The translations under genes were made by a program, and so were the position numbers. Positions 1-9,182 of a stretch of DNA of 64,000 nt are shown piece by piece. Location of the stretch: the NCBI GenBank assembly GCA_964611645.1, contig CAZTAO010000005.1:62001-126000 (forward strand). The letters are read 5' to 3'. The notes beneath the pieces are model-generated. The model did not search any database and was not told the DNA's origin. It worked only from the letters and a program-made list of their open reading frames with translations. The stretch comes from CAZTAO01 sp964611645. GTDB taxonomy: Bacteria; Armatimonadota; UBA5829. Position 1 is the stretch's first letter, and every line of letters begins with the position of its first letter.

Positions 1-2748
1 GACCCAGTCCGCTGCTGCTCCGCTCACCACGCCGTCTGAGATCACTTCCATCAGCACATCCTGACCGGCGTAGGCGGAGATGTCCGCATCGAAGTCGCGC
101 ATCTGGTACGGAGGGCTGCCGGCAGGAACTCGCAGCGCTTGGGTGCCGTTGATGACCACAACCCCATCCCCCGGCGCGCTGGTAGTGGAACTGACTATGT
201 ATGACCCCTGCAGCCGAATGCTCCTGGCCTGGGGAAGCTTGCCGATGAATATCGCAAAGGCGCCTGCGTTCATGTGCAGGCTGGTGCCGCTGGCTACCAC
301 GGGTTTTGCCACGTCCGCCGACCTCTGCCAGGGGAGATCGAGCCACTTGCCGACCAGTTCGGTATTCGACCTCTTGTATGCCAGGAGCATCGACGGTTTC
401 TCCCCAGCCGCGTCCTGTGCCTGCGGTTCATCTGCTTTCAGTTCGATGTGGTAGCTTGCATAATTGGACTTCGCCAGAGAGGCGTTGATGGTGGCCGAAG
501 CCATCTTGATCGTCCGGTCTACATCGAGTTTCCGCCCGTCCAGATAGACGTCGTATTCGTCCGGCACAAACATTGTCATATTCCCGTGCCCCGCGAATGC
601 GACTTTGAAGAAAGAGTCGTCCTTTCCCACTTCCTGAGACTCGCACCTCTGGCCGCCCGGGCAGCCGACGTAGTCGTCAGGGATTCTGGTGATATGGAAG
701 CGGGTAGGGGACCGGTTCACCGTCTCGTCGAATATGTAGGTGTTGCTGGGGTCCAGGCCGTACAGCGTGGTATCGTCGTATATGAGCCAGTCCCTGTACA
801 GCTTGTAACTCGCCCAAACTGGAACGCCCGGCCCGCTCCAGCTCTTTATGCCGAAATGGCTCGTGGCGACCCACTGGGGCGCTTTTCCAGATTCGTAGAC
901 AACCAGCCCACGCCTGTTTGCGTGCTTCTCGAAGTAAGCTGTCACCCCATTGCTGCCCCTGAGGCCGAAGAGCTTCTCTCCTTCGGGCGGCGCCGGTTCG
1001 TTGTATACGGCAATGACGCCGCCGGTGGGATGGTTTCCGAAGACAGTGAACTGCTTGCGCGGAAGGCGGCCGTCAGGGACAAGATCGTACTTCTGGTAAG
1101 CCTGCGAGATGTGGTCCCAGTTATCGCCATTCACCCGGCCTGCCCCTGGAAGCATATAGCCCCAGTAGTCGAACGCGTCCAAGAGGTTGGACTCCTTCGG
1201 CCCGTACATAATCCCTTCTGGAACTACCTTCACATATCGTTGGAAGATATATCCAGCCAGCGGATGCCCCAGCGGCATCTGGCTCAGCGCAAACTTGCCG
1301 TACTTGGCGGTGAGCAGGTTGAACTGCTCTGTCTCAACAGCCACATGCGGATAGGTCTGCAGCGTTTCCCGCATCAGGGCCAGCATCCCTTGTATGCCGT
1401 CTACTCCATCAACCACGTACTTCCCCGTAGAAGTCATGGATTCATCAAGATAGATAACGTCCACGCCTGCGTCCACGGCATCCTTCATCTGGGCAATCAG
1501 GTAGTCGCGCCAAGGCTTATATGCTGCCGAGCACCGAATCAACCGGCCCTCGTAGATAGACTGGTAGGTGTCATTGCCGTTGGCATCCTTGCCGGTCACT
1601 GCAAAGCCCGGTTTGAAGTGCTCGACAAGCTCCGGGAACTCAGTCCCCACGCCATTGCAGTTGAAATGGAGCCCCACGTGGAACCTAAGCTCCCGAACGC
1701 GCCTCACCCACTTCTTCGCTTCATCCGTGAGGCGGTAATCGGGGTATCCGACATCGAATGAGTAAGGGCGGAAATTGCCCTGTCTGCCTATGAAAGTCTT
1801 CTTGGGGTTCAGGTACTTGGCCTTGGCTTCCAGGGTGTCGTAGTCTCCAACGTTGACATACGCCTGGGTCCTGATGTCTCTCACCCACGACTGCCCCTTT
1901 GGGAGTTTGTCTATCGGAACGAACCCCGCGCCCTTCTCGAGCCACGAGATGTACGGGTCTACCGCGTCTTCCCAGTGGCCTTTGTATGTGCGGATGCGAA
2001 TCTCGTAGAGATCCGGGTTCTGCTTGGCGATCGGGAACATGCGAGTCAGACCGATGTTGACGGTGTCACCGAATCCCTTAGCCATCAAGTTCGCCGGACC
2101 CGGCCTGGGGTCGCGCCCCTCGATGAACCAGCCGGAATCCTCAGCCTGGAACAACGCCACCACGGGGTGAGGGTAGGCGGCGGGCGTTCCATCCCTCTGG
2201 GGATCGCCGATCTGGACATCGTTCCACGGCGCGCGCACCACGTTTCCTGCGCCGTAGGCATTTATCGTGACCAGCGCGTTATCTACTATGCCGCATCCGA
2301 AGAGCGTGTATCGTATCTGGCTGATGGGCTTTGCCGTGGTCGATGAAACCCGCAGGACAAGATCGCCCCTGCCTTTCTCTATGGACCACTTCATCCGCAA
2401 CTCGTCGCCGTTTGGCAGTCTGTAGATTGTAATCACCGAATTGCCGGAGGCCTTGTTGGTGACTTGGCACGTATCCAGATCAGTGGGTATAGCATCGAAG
2501 ATCAGCAACTGCGACGGCAGTCGCCCAGGGTCGACAGACTGCAGCATCTTGCCCGTTGTCCGGTCCTTCAGAGAGCAGATCATCCCCGATTGGAATACCG
2601 CCTCCATTGCGCTGTTCTTCAGAACCGCACGGTTGGATGGGTCACGCCACGACGAAGCGTTCGCGGGTCGCGTGAGCAACACAATGCATATCGCTAGAGC
2701 CAGGACAGAAAGCATCGATATAGTAACAAGCCTCGTGTTTGAGTTCAC
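1..2748 (-). CDS. DUF6259-type secreted glycoside-hydrolase-like protein (3' end beyond window)
   Basis: At least 916 codons are read without a stop from a GTG at 2748 to the left edge, so the C-terminus is missing. The GTG has GGAGAGA about 9 bases upstream. Residues about 5-25 form a signal peptide (VTISMLSVLALAICIVLL, then PANAS). The middle part reads like a TIM-barrel enzyme: a strand with GLHFNCNGVGTEFPELVEHF, then DAGVDVIYLDESMTSTG, and later AVETEQFNLL. The overall arrangement resembles DUF6259 proteins, which sit among glycosidases in polysaccharide loci; the substrate is unknown. The last part (SAYAGQDVLMEVISDG) looks like a beta-sandwich accessory domain. It diverges from the GH127-like gene and shares its operator, so the two are probably co-regulated. 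The family assignment is from remembered pattern only. Confidence 0.72.
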   Translation of the reverse strand, partial: MNSNTRLVTISMLSVLALAICIVLLTRPANASSWRDPSNRAVLKNSAMEAVFQSGMICSLKDRTTGKMLQSVDPGRLPSQLLIFDAIPTDLDTCQVTNKASGNSVITIYRLPNGDELRMKWSIEKGRGDLVLRVSSTTAKPISQIRYTLFGCGIVDNALVTINAYGAGNVVRAPWNDVQIGDPQRDGTPAAYPHPVVALFQAEDSGWFIEGRDPRPGPANLMAKGFGDTVNIGLTRMFPIAKQNPDLYEIRIRTYKGHWEDAVDPYISWLEKGAGFVPIDKLPKGQSWVRDIRTQAYVNVGDYDTLEAKAKYLNPKKTFIGRQGNFRPYSFDVGYPDYRLTDEAKKWVRRVRELRFHVGLHFNCNGVGTEFPELVEHFKPGFAVTGKDANGNDTYQSIYEGRLIRCSAAYKPWRDYLIAQMKDAVDAGVDVIYLDESMTSTGKYVVDGVDGIQGMLALMRETLQTYPHVAVETEQFNLLTAKYGKFALSQMPLGHPLAGYIFQRYVKVVPEGIMYGPKESNLLDAFDYWGYMLPGAGRVNGDNWDHISQAYQKYDLVPDGRLPRKQFTVFGNHPTGGVIAVYNEPAPPEGEKLFGLRGSNGVTAYFEKHANRRGLVVYESGKAPQWVATSHFGIKSWSGPGVPVWASYKLYRDWLIYDDTTLYGLDPSNTYIFDETVNRSPTRFHITRIPDDYVGCPGGQRCESQEVGKDDSFFKVAFAGHGNMTMFVPDEYDVYLDGRKLDVDRTIKMASATINASLAKSNYASYHIELKADEPQAQDAAGEKPSMLLAYKRSNTELVGKWLDLPWQRSADVAKPVVASGTSLHMNAGAFAIFIGKLPQARSIRLQGSYIVSSTTSAPGDGVVVINGTQALRVPAGSPPYQMRDFDADISAYAGQDVLMEVISDGVVSGAAADWV

Positions 2749-2798
2749 TGTCTTGTCTCTCCATCAGGTAGAAATCGCTGTTGGATCAGTCCTCGACT

Positions 2799-2866
2799 AT
2801 ACTATGCCATCGCGCCGATATAGTCAACGAAAAAGTGTTGACTATGTTAGTGGTATCGCGTAACAT
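2799..2866. promoter_or_regulatory. Back-to-back divergent sigma-70-type promoters
   Basis: Rightward promoter: TTGACT at 2838-2843, 17-base spacer, TAACAT at 2861-2866. Leftward promoter: TTGACT (read on the minus strand, 2827-2822), 17-base spacer, TAGTAT (2804-2799). The two -35 boxes lie 10 bases apart on opposite strands and both sit inside the palindrome at 2820-2845. Seen directly; promoter function is inferred from consensus match and spacing. Confidence 0.6.
2820..2845. promoter_or_regulatory. Palindromic operator shared by the divergent promoters
   Basis: ATAGTCAAC, 8-base spacer, GTTGACTAT: a perfect 9-bp inverted repeat that covers both -35 boxes. A dimeric repressor bound here would block both directions at once. 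No regulator gene is adjacent in the window. A further match to the half-site core (GACTATA at 2795-2801) lies in the leftward -10 region. Confidence 0.55.
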
Positions 2867-2926
2867 ATTAGCTATCCAGCGCCCACCATGCAGGGCGTTT
2901 CTTGCGGAAGAGCAGAGGAGTCGCTG

Positions 2927-4861
2927 ATGAGGCTGGCTAAGGAACCCAAGCGCAGTACCGAGATCAAGTACATCAACCCGGAGGTTCCGACAGTGGGGCT
3001 GCCGGAGTATAGGGGTCAGAGATACCAGGCGCAGGTTCCGGATACTCTGGACCTCGCCCACCGCGCTGCGCTGGCTATCAACGGGATGACCGGCCCAACC
3101 GATTCCGACGCCGACTACGAGATATACTGGCAGGCCGCTTTCCTCAACAACCCACCATATATGATCCAGACGTTCAACGACCACTGCCAGGTCAAGTTCC
3201 ACGAAGCTCTGCCCCTTATGAGGCTCGCCAGCGGCAGCGACCTCAACGATCACGTAGACCAGCGGTGGATGGAAGTAGTCATGCAGATGCAGGGTCCTGA
3301 TGGGCTTCTGTACTACCCTCTGGTCGGGCGCCCCTGGGGAAAACACGGCGACTCATGCCCTGTCTACGGCGAAATCCCCGAGATAGGCGACCACTTCACC
3401 GAACCCTTCGCTAACGGCAGGTTGCTGGGCGCGATTGCGGTCTACTACAAGCTTACCGGCGACGAGCGCTGGAAGCAGATGGGCGAGCGGATAGTCGACC
3501 GACTGGCGGAGGTTGCTGTTCACAAAGAAGCCGAGGTGTTTCGGCATTTGAGTGGAGCCTGCGGAACGGAAATGCCGAAACATGAGCCAGACGATGACAT
3601 TGCCTACTTCACCAAGCCTGTCTACGCAGTGGGTGAAGTGTCGGACCCCGATGTGGTCTTCGACGCATGGACAGGTGTTTGTTTCGCCAACGTCCCCACC
3701 GGTTTGTCGCAGTTCTACACAATTACCGGATATGAGCCGGCTCTGAAGCTTGCAGGGGAGTTGGCGAGGTTTGTCAGGCATAAGGGTGGACTCTTTGACT
3801 CCGAGGGCAGGTTCATTGGAGCGCGAATGCACTTCCACGGCCATACCCTGGCATTGGTAGCCATGCTGCACTACGCGATGGCTGCGCAGGACTGGGAGAT
3901 GGTCCAGTTTGTGCGACGGGGCTTTGAGTTTGCCAAGATGAATATGATCAATCTGGTCGGCTATGCCCCGGAACTCATTACCCCCAACGAGTGGGAGACT
4001 TCGGAGATATGCTCGGTTGCCGATATGATCACTTTGGGAGTCAATCTCACGCTGGCCGGTGCCGGAGATTACTGGGACGATTTCGACCGGTGGCTTCGTA
4101 ACCAGTTCGCCGAGGGCCAGTTGACCAGGACCGACTGGATTAATGATGCCGTTAAGGACCTGCCGCATGGCTTGAAGGGCATACTGAGCAAGTGGATGCC
4201 TGTCGATCCCATTCCTGCTACTGAGGACGTTCCTGAACGTAATATCGGCGGGTTCGCCGCCTGGCCTTCAATGAATGACCTGCAGCGAGACATAATGGAC
4301 GGCCTGAGCCTGTGCGCCTGCTGTACCGGCAACGCCTCCCGCGCCATTTATCACGTCTGGGAAAACACTCTTACATACGGCGACGGCAAGCTCAAGGTCA
4401 ACCTGCTCCTCAACAGAGCTTCGCCCTGGGCGGATGTGGACAGCTACATCCCCTACGAGGGCAGAGTCGATATCAAGGTCAAGAAGGCCTGCGAGCTGTC
4501 TGTGCGAATTCCCGAATGGGTTGCGCCGAAGCAGACGCGGTGCCAGGTAGACGGGGTAGACCGGCTCTTGTCGTCTGAAGGGCGCTATGCCGTTGTTGGC
4601 AGTGTCAAGGTTGATGATGTTGTGTCGGTCACTTTCCCAATCTTCGAGCGCACCAGTGTGGTGAACCTTGCGGAGATATTCCCGGGTCTGCCGGAGGGTG
4701 AGCAGTACATCTACACAGTCACCCGCAAGGGCAATGATGTGGTGCACATAGACCCGCCGGGCAAGCACTGCCCGCTATACCAGCGCGAACACTACCGCGA
4801 GAACAAGGCCCGTTTCAAGACTGTCGAACGCTTCGTGGCTGAAAGCCCGATAGAGTGGTAG
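2927..4861 (+). CDS. GH127-like (DUF1680-type) glycosidase
   Basis: 644 residues from the ATG at 2927, which has AGAGGAG six bases upstream; an in-frame ATG at 2888 has no ribosome binding site and is less likely. No signal peptide, so cytoplasmic. The zinc/nucleophile set of GH127 beta-L-arabinofuranosidases is present: E360-x-C362 (SEICSVAD) and C465-C466 within LCACCTGN. In characterised HypBA1 these four residues hold zinc and one cysteine is the nucleophile. The C-terminal third is beta-rich (VDIKVKKACELSVRIPEW), as in the family's accessory domains. First gene of the rightward operon; its stop lies two bases before the next start. Likely removes L-arabinofuranose or a related sugar from oligosaccharides; exact substrate is inferred. 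Confidence 0.8.
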   Translation: MRLAKEPKRSTEIKYINPEVPTVGLPEYRGQRYQAQVPDTLDLAHRAALAINGMTGPTDSDADYEIYWQAAFLNNPPYMIQTFNDHCQVKFHEALPLMRLASGSDLNDHVDQRWMEVVMQMQGPDGLLYYPLVGRPWGKHGDSCPVYGEIPEIGDHFTEPFANGRLLGAIAVYYKLTGDERWKQMGERIVDRLAEVAVHKEAEVFRHLSGACGTEMPKHEPDDDIAYFTKPVYAVGEVSDPDVVFDAWTGVCFANVPTGLSQFYTITGYEPALKLAGELARFVRHKGGLFDSEGRFIGARMHFHGHTLALVAMLHYAMAAQDWEMVQFVRRGFEFAKMNMINLVGYAPELITPNEWETSEICSVADMITLGVNLTLAGAGDYWDDFDRWLRNQFAEGQLTRTDWINDAVKDLPHGLKGILSKWMPVDPIPATEDVPERNIGGFAAWPSMNDLQRDIMDGLSLCACCTGNASRAIYHVWENTLTYGDGKLKVNLLLNRASPWADVDSYIPYEGRVDIKVKKACELSVRIPEWVAPKQTRCQVDGVDRLLSSEGRYAVVGSVKVDDVVSVTFPIFERTSVVNLAEIFPGLPEGEQYIYTVTRKGNDVVHIDPPGKHCPLYQREHYRENKARFKTVERFVAESPIEW

Positions 4862-4863
4862 CT

Positions 4864-7185
4864 ATGCAGGTCAGTGAGTTGCCGATAGGAAATGAACCGA
4901 AAGCCCTTGAGTTCGGCCACTTCCCGACCCGGTTTCAGGCGGTAGTCTGGCGGAACTGGGAGATGGTTCCGCCTGCAACTCTCGCGCGCGTTCTGAGAAC
5001 CGACGAGGCCACCATCCTCGGCCTGGCGGCAGATATGGGCCTGCGGGTGCCTCCGATGGTCAACCCCCGCTGGCTGGAGCGGGGGTATGTCACGATCATC
5101 CGAGCCAATTGGCACCTCCTGCCCTACGGCCAACTGCTCGATCTTCTGGGTTGGGATGCGGACCGCCTGGCGTACGTATTGCGAGAGGAAGACTACCTCT
5201 GGATCAAGCTGGGATTGCACAAACCCCGCGTTGACCCGGCAGCATACCGCGAGTTGACCGCTTCCGAGCAAGACCGCACCCGCCATATCCGCGAGACCGT
5301 CGAGCGCATGTTCCCAGACATGCAGGAGCCGGACGAAGACGAGCGGTTCGGCTTTCTTGATGGGTTTGGAGAGAATGCCTATGCTTCGGCAGGCTTTTCG
5401 CGCCGAAGCACTACCACGAACAGCGTCGGGGTGAAAAGCGTCCCGACGCATAGCGACCTGCCAATCCGCCCCTTCGATCTGCGTTTCCTCTACTCATACA
5501 GCGCCGTCTACGGCGACTCGCTTCTCTACCCATCGCTGGACCCCTACCCGAATGGAATGCTCGCCCGACTGGCGGCGATGGGAGTCAATGCAGTCTGGCT
5601 GCCGGTGATTCTCTACCAACTCTACCCGTGGAAATTCGGGGATTTCTCCGAAGGCTGGGAGAAGAGGCTGGAGTCGCTGAGAGAACTGACCCAGCGCGCG
5701 GCCCGATTCGGCATTTCTGTGATGCTGTATCTCAATGAACCTCGCTATATGCCGATGGCATTCTTCAATGATCACCCGGAGCTTCTCGGAACTCGGGAAG
5801 GCGAGATCGGTTCGATGTGTACGTCGACGCCCGAGGTGAAGGAACTGCTGCGGGACGGCTGCGCGTGGCTCTTCAAGCAGGCGCCTCTTTTGGGCGGGGT
5901 TTTCACGATCACAATGTCCGAAAACCTCACCAACTGCTTCTCCCACGACTCCCGCAAACAGCCCGACTGGGCCGACTGCTCCACCTGTACCCGCATCAGC
6001 GAGTGCAAGTCCGACATGTGCCTGTACGGTGCCCCCAACTATACAAGCTGCCCCCGCTGCACAGGTCGCAAGACCGCCGAGGTGATAGCGGAGGTCAACA
6101 GGCTCATCGCCGAGGGCGTTCACAGCGTCACGCCCGAGGCTCCTGTGATCGCGTGGGACTGGGCGTGGAGCCCGGAGTGGGACCACGAGGCGGTGGAGCT
6201 TCTGCCGGAGGATGTGTGGCTGATGTGCGGCAGCGAATGGGGGCTGCCTACGTGCGTCGGCGGAATTGCGGGGTCGGTGCGGGACTATTCGATGTCCAAG
6301 CCAGGACCAAGCCCGCGTTCTCTGGCGCTTTGGGAGCACGCACAGCGGCGAGGCCTGAAGACTGCGGCAAAGATTCAGGTCAACACCACATTCGAATGCA
6401 GCGCTCTGCCTTATCTGCCGGTGCCGGACCTGGTCGAGGAGCATCTGGACAAGCTGGAGAAAGCGGGAGTCAACGGCCTTATGCTTAGCTGGACCCTCGG
6501 CGGCTACCCCGGCGGCAACATGATCCTGCTCCGCCACAGCGTGGAGCCGTTGGCCGATTATGATTACGGGGCTGCAAAGGATGGTGTCCGCGCGGCCTGG
6601 CGCGAGTTCGCTGAAGCATTCAGGGAGTTTCCATTCTGCGCTCCGGTGGCTCACAACGCTCCACAGAATGTAGGGCCAAAGAACCTGCTTTTCGCTGAGC
6701 CTACCGGGTACAACGTCACCATGACAGGTTTTCCCTACGATGACCTCCCAAGCTGGCGTTCATACTATCCTGAGGACGTGTTCGAGGGGCAGTTCAAGAA
6801 GATGAGCGAGGGCTGGAAACGCGGCCTGGATATCATCGCCGAAACCGCTCCGACAGTGGACGAGGCCGACCTCGACACGTTCGACGACCTGCAGCGCATA
6901 GCGACTGCCGCCTACTGCCACTTCCGCAGCACATACCTGCAGGTTGCCTTTGTCAGGAGGCGTGGCAAGACCGATGACGCGTCTCGCGCCGAGATTGTCG
7001 CCATTCTGGACGAAGAAACCGAGCTTGCGGTGACCCTGCATTCCATAGCTCGCCGCGATTCCCGAGTCGGCTTCGAGGCCACCAATCACTACCTCTACAC
7101 CCCCAACGAACTGGTGGAGAAAACGCTCAACTGCGAGGCGGTCCGCTCGCAAATACTCACGGGACGTGCGGAGGGATGGGCGTGA
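4864..7185 (+). CDS. Unassigned TIM-barrel glycosidase-like protein with cysteine cluster and embedded repeat
   Basis: 773 residues from the ATG at 4864; a GTG at 4855 is possible but overlaps the previous gene. No signal peptide. The first 110 residues hold two similar helical units (each W-x-N-W/NW...LP...L..LL followed by an acidic turn), suggesting an internal duplication. From about residue 205 there is a barrel-like stretch (LARLAAMGVNAVWLPV, RAARFGISVMLYLNEPRY). Residues about 358-400 carry many cysteines (CSTC, CKSDMC, CPRC), likely a metal site. VIAWDWAWSPEWDHE and later GLMLSWTLGGYPGG look like active-site strands. Residues about 172-197 are encoded by a palindromic repeat (5379-5453) also found between genes at 8205-8274. 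I cannot name the family. Its place in the operon suggests work on the same glycan. Its stop overlaps the next GTG start (GTGA). Confidence 0.7.
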   Translation: MQVSELPIGNEPKALEFGHFPTRFQAVVWRNWEMVPPATLARVLRTDEATILGLAADMGLRVPPMVNPRWLERGYVTIIRANWHLLPYGQLLDLLGWDADRLAYVLREEDYLWIKLGLHKPRVDPAAYRELTASEQDRTRHIRETVERMFPDMQEPDEDERFGFLDGFGENAYASAGFSRRSTTTNSVGVKSVPTHSDLPIRPFDLRFLYSYSAVYGDSLLYPSLDPYPNGMLARLAAMGVNAVWLPVILYQLYPWKFGDFSEGWEKRLESLRELTQRAARFGISVMLYLNEPRYMPMAFFNDHPELLGTREGEIGSMCTSTPEVKELLRDGCAWLFKQAPLLGGVFTITMSENLTNCFSHDSRKQPDWADCSTCTRISECKSDMCLYGAPNYTSCPRCTGRKTAEVIAEVNRLIAEGVHSVTPEAPVIAWDWAWSPEWDHEAVELLPEDVWLMCGSEWGLPTCVGGIAGSVRDYSMSKPGPSPRSLALWEHAQRRGLKTAAKIQVNTTFECSALPYLPVPDLVEEHLDKLEKAGVNGLMLSWTLGGYPGGNMILLRHSVEPLADYDYGAAKDGVRAAWREFAEAFREFPFCAPVAHNAPQNVGPKNLLFAEPTGYNVTMTGFPYDDLPSWRSYYPEDVFEGQFKKMSEGWKRGLDIIAETAPTVDEADLDTFDDLQRIATAAYCHFRSTYLQVAFVRRRGKTDDASRAEIVAILDEETELAVTLHSIARRDSRVGFEATNHYLYTPNELVEKTLNCEAVRSQILTGRAEGWA
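5379..5453 (+). repeat. Palindromic element, copy 1, inside a coding region
   Basis: 75 bases, beginning CTATGC and ending GCATAG, with two hairpins: GCTTCGGC/GCCGAAGC and GCGTCGGG/CCCGACGC. It is 25 codons long, so the host frame is kept; it encodes a Ser/Thr/Val-rich peptide. The left 31 bases match the copy at 8205-8274 at 30 positions. Confidence 0.85.
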
Positions 7186-8201
7186 ACAAGCCTGGATCGA
7201 TCATCAACACTCCATACGGCGAGGTCCGCATAGGGCACTTCGAGGAAGTCCTCACGATACAGGGCAGATACCTCAACGACCACTGCTTCGTTCGCAAGGG
7301 CGACGAATGGCACTTCTTCGGGATAGTAGGACGATCAGCATCTGCCACCGATGACCAGCCAAGCGGCGAGATTTCCTTCGCCCACGCCACCAGTCCCGAC
7401 CTCAGACATTGGACACTCCACCCAGAAGTAATGCAGCGCACAGGCACTTGGCCGGAAGAGCATTTCGTCTTCGCGCCATACGTGATAGAAGCGTCCGTTG
7501 GTAGAGCGGAGTCGAAACCAACACCCCGCTTCCACATGCTCTACTGTTCAGACGAACTCGATGGCCGCCAGCGGATATGCCTGGCTACCTCGGATGATCT
7601 ATTCAACTGGGAGCGATACCAAGGCAACCCGGTGATAATCCCGTCCCTGTTCTGGTCCAAGTGGCCTGGATTTGGCCTGGACGCGCCGGACGGGGGCTCA
7701 TACGGTGGCTGCCGTGACCCGCACATCATACGCCTGCCGGACGGTCGGTTCATCGCATATTGGGTATCGCGCTTGCAGGAGAAGTTCGGCAGTAACCTGG
7801 TCTGCGTCGCGGCCTCGATATCCGAGGACCTGATCCACTGGCAGGAAGTCGGCCCGGTGTTCAGCATGAAAGCGTTTCACAGGCCGCTGACGATGGAGGT
7901 CGAGTCACCGTGTGTCGTGTTCAAACACGGCGCTTACTGGCTCTTCTTCAAGCAGGGGTGGTGGACTCACGTTGTGCGCAGCGAGTCACCTTTCGACTTC
8001 CACGGTTGTGAGCCCTTGCGTCTAGGCTACAGCCATGCGTCGGAAGTGATAGAATGGAATGGGGAGTGGTATATCACCCACTGCAAGACCGACCCGGACG
8101 ACTACGCCTGCGAACGCTCAGACCTTTCCCGAGGACTTTTCATAGGAAAACTAGACTGGCCGAACGGCGGCTATCCCAGAATGGCGTATGACGTGAAGTA
8201 G
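7182..8201 (+). CDS. Five-bladed beta-propeller glycosidase (GH43/GH32-like)
   Basis: 339 residues from the GTG at 7182, which overlaps the upstream stop as GTGA and has GGAGG seven bases before it; an ATG at 7176 touches that site and is unlikely. Motifs fit the propeller clans GH-F/GH-J: LNDHCFVRKGDEWHFF near the start (catalytic Asp region), CRDPHIIRLPDGRF in the middle (RDP stabiliser) and MEVESPCVVFKHGAYWLFF (acid/base Glu region). Repeated blade signatures are visible (ATSDDLFNWERY, SEDLIHWQEV). No signal peptide. Fits hydrolysis of arabino- or fructo-type oligosaccharides inside the cell; GH43 and GH32 cannot be separated with confidence by eye. Confidence 0.75.
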   Translation: MNKPGSIINTPYGEVRIGHFEEVLTIQGRYLNDHCFVRKGDEWHFFGIVGRSASATDDQPSGEISFAHATSPDLRHWTLHPEVMQRTGTWPEEHFVFAPYVIEASVGRAESKPTPRFHMLYCSDELDGRQRICLATSDDLFNWERYQGNPVIIPSLFWSKWPGFGLDAPDGGSYGGCRDPHIIRLPDGRFIAYWVSRLQEKFGSNLVCVAASISEDLIHWQEVGPVFSMKAFHRPLTMEVESPCVVFKHGAYWLFFKQGWWTHVVRSESPFDFHGCEPLRLGYSHASEVIEWNGEWYITHCKTDPDDYACERSDLSRGLFIGKLDWPNGGYPRMAYDVK

Positions 8202-8204
8202 ATA

Positions 8205-8274
8205 CTATGCTTCGGCAGGCTTTTTGCGCCGAAGCTAACAGTTGCGTCGGGGGAAAAAGCGTCCCGACGCATAG
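8205..8274 (+). repeat. Palindromic element, copy 2, intergenic
   Basis: 70 bases from CTATGC to GCATAG, with the same two hairpins as the copy at 5379-5453 but a shorter linker. It follows four bases after the stop of the propeller glycosidase gene. The hairpins could affect mRNA stability between the two glycosidase genes. Confidence 0.85.
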
Positions 8275-8297
8275 GCAACACACTCACGAGAGGCTAT

Positions 8298-9182
8298 ATG
8301 ATCTCAACCAAAGACATACAGATCCGCGACCCGTTCATTGTGCCGGTGGAAGCCGAAGGCTTGTACTACCTCTACGGTACCACCGACGACCTGAGCGTGG
8401 TTGGCCCCGCCATTGGCTTCGACACCTACCGCAGCGCAGATCTGGAGAACTGGGAGGGGCCGTTACCCGCGTTTCGGCCTGAGCCGGGGTTCTGGTCGGA
8501 TCGCGATTACTGGGCGCCGGAAGTTCATATATACCAGGACCGCTTCTACATGTTCGCCACGTTCAATGCCGAATGGGTCCACAGGGGAACGCAGATTCTG
8601 GTTTCGGACTCGCTCGAAGGACCCTTCCGGCCTCACAGCAGCGGCCCGGTTACCCCAAGGGACTGGGGATGCCTGGATGGGACTCTGCTGGTCGATGCAG
8701 ACGGCGCGCCGTGGATGGTTTTCTGTCACGAGTGGACGCAGGTTCAAGATGGCGAGATGTGCGCTATCCGCCTGACTCCCGACCTCCGCGAACCCCTCGG
8801 TGATCCTATACTCCTGTTCAGGGCATCCGAAGTTCCGTGGGTCGGAGCATATCCCGGCCCAAGTGATTTCGTTACCGACGGCCCATTCTTCTACACCACA
8901 AAGACCGGCCAACTCCTGATGATGTGGTCCAGCTTTAGAGACAGGCGCTACGCAATAGGCATCGCCAGGTCGACCACCGGCAGCGTCACCGGCCCCTGGT
9001 TGCACGATGTTACGCCGCTATACGACGCGGGCGGCGGCCATGGGATGCTCTTCAAGACCTTTGATGACCGATTGATGCTCACGTTCCATTCGCCCAACGA
9101 TTCACCCAACGAGCGCGCAGTCTTCGTGCCTGTGCGCGACCTTGGCAATACTCTGGAAATACTTAAAGGAGAGATTTCGTGA
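8298..9182 (+). CDS. GH43 family glycosidase
   Basis: 294 residues; ATG at 8298 with GAGAGG six bases upstream. GH43 signatures in order: IRDPFIV at residue 10 (general base Asp), YWAPEVHIYQDRFYMF near residue 75, LDGTLLVDADGAPWMVF near 128 (pKa-modulating Asp), and FVTDGPFFYTTKTGQLLMMWSS near 194. The last motif, with Asp-Gly-Pro, recurs in many bacterial GH43 proteins at the position where others have Glu. No signal peptide, so a cytoplasmic alpha-L-arabinofuranosidase/xylosidase-type enzyme is likely. Its TGA overlaps the next GTG start (GTGA), so translation is coupled to the alpha-galactosidase-like gene. Confidence 0.85.
   Translation: MISTKDIQIRDPFIVPVEAEGLYYLYGTTDDLSVVGPAIGFDTYRSADLENWEGPLPAFRPEPGFWSDRDYWAPEVHIYQDRFYMFATFNAEWVHRGTQILVSDSLEGPFRPHSSGPVTPRDWGCLDGTLLVDADGAPWMVFCHEWTQVQDGEMCAIRLTPDLREPLGDPILLFRASEVPWVGAYPGPSDFVTDGPFFYTTKTGQLLMMWSSFRDRRYAIGIARSTTGSVTGPWLHDVTPLYDAGGGHGMLFKTFDDRLMLTFHSPNDSPNERAVFVPVRDLGNTLEILKGEIS

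Noticed and set aside
274..1761. Long plus-strand open frame of 495 codons
   Set aside because: It is antisense to the DUF6259-type gene, which reads as coherent protein with a signal peptide; the plus-strand product is low-complexity and has no family pattern.
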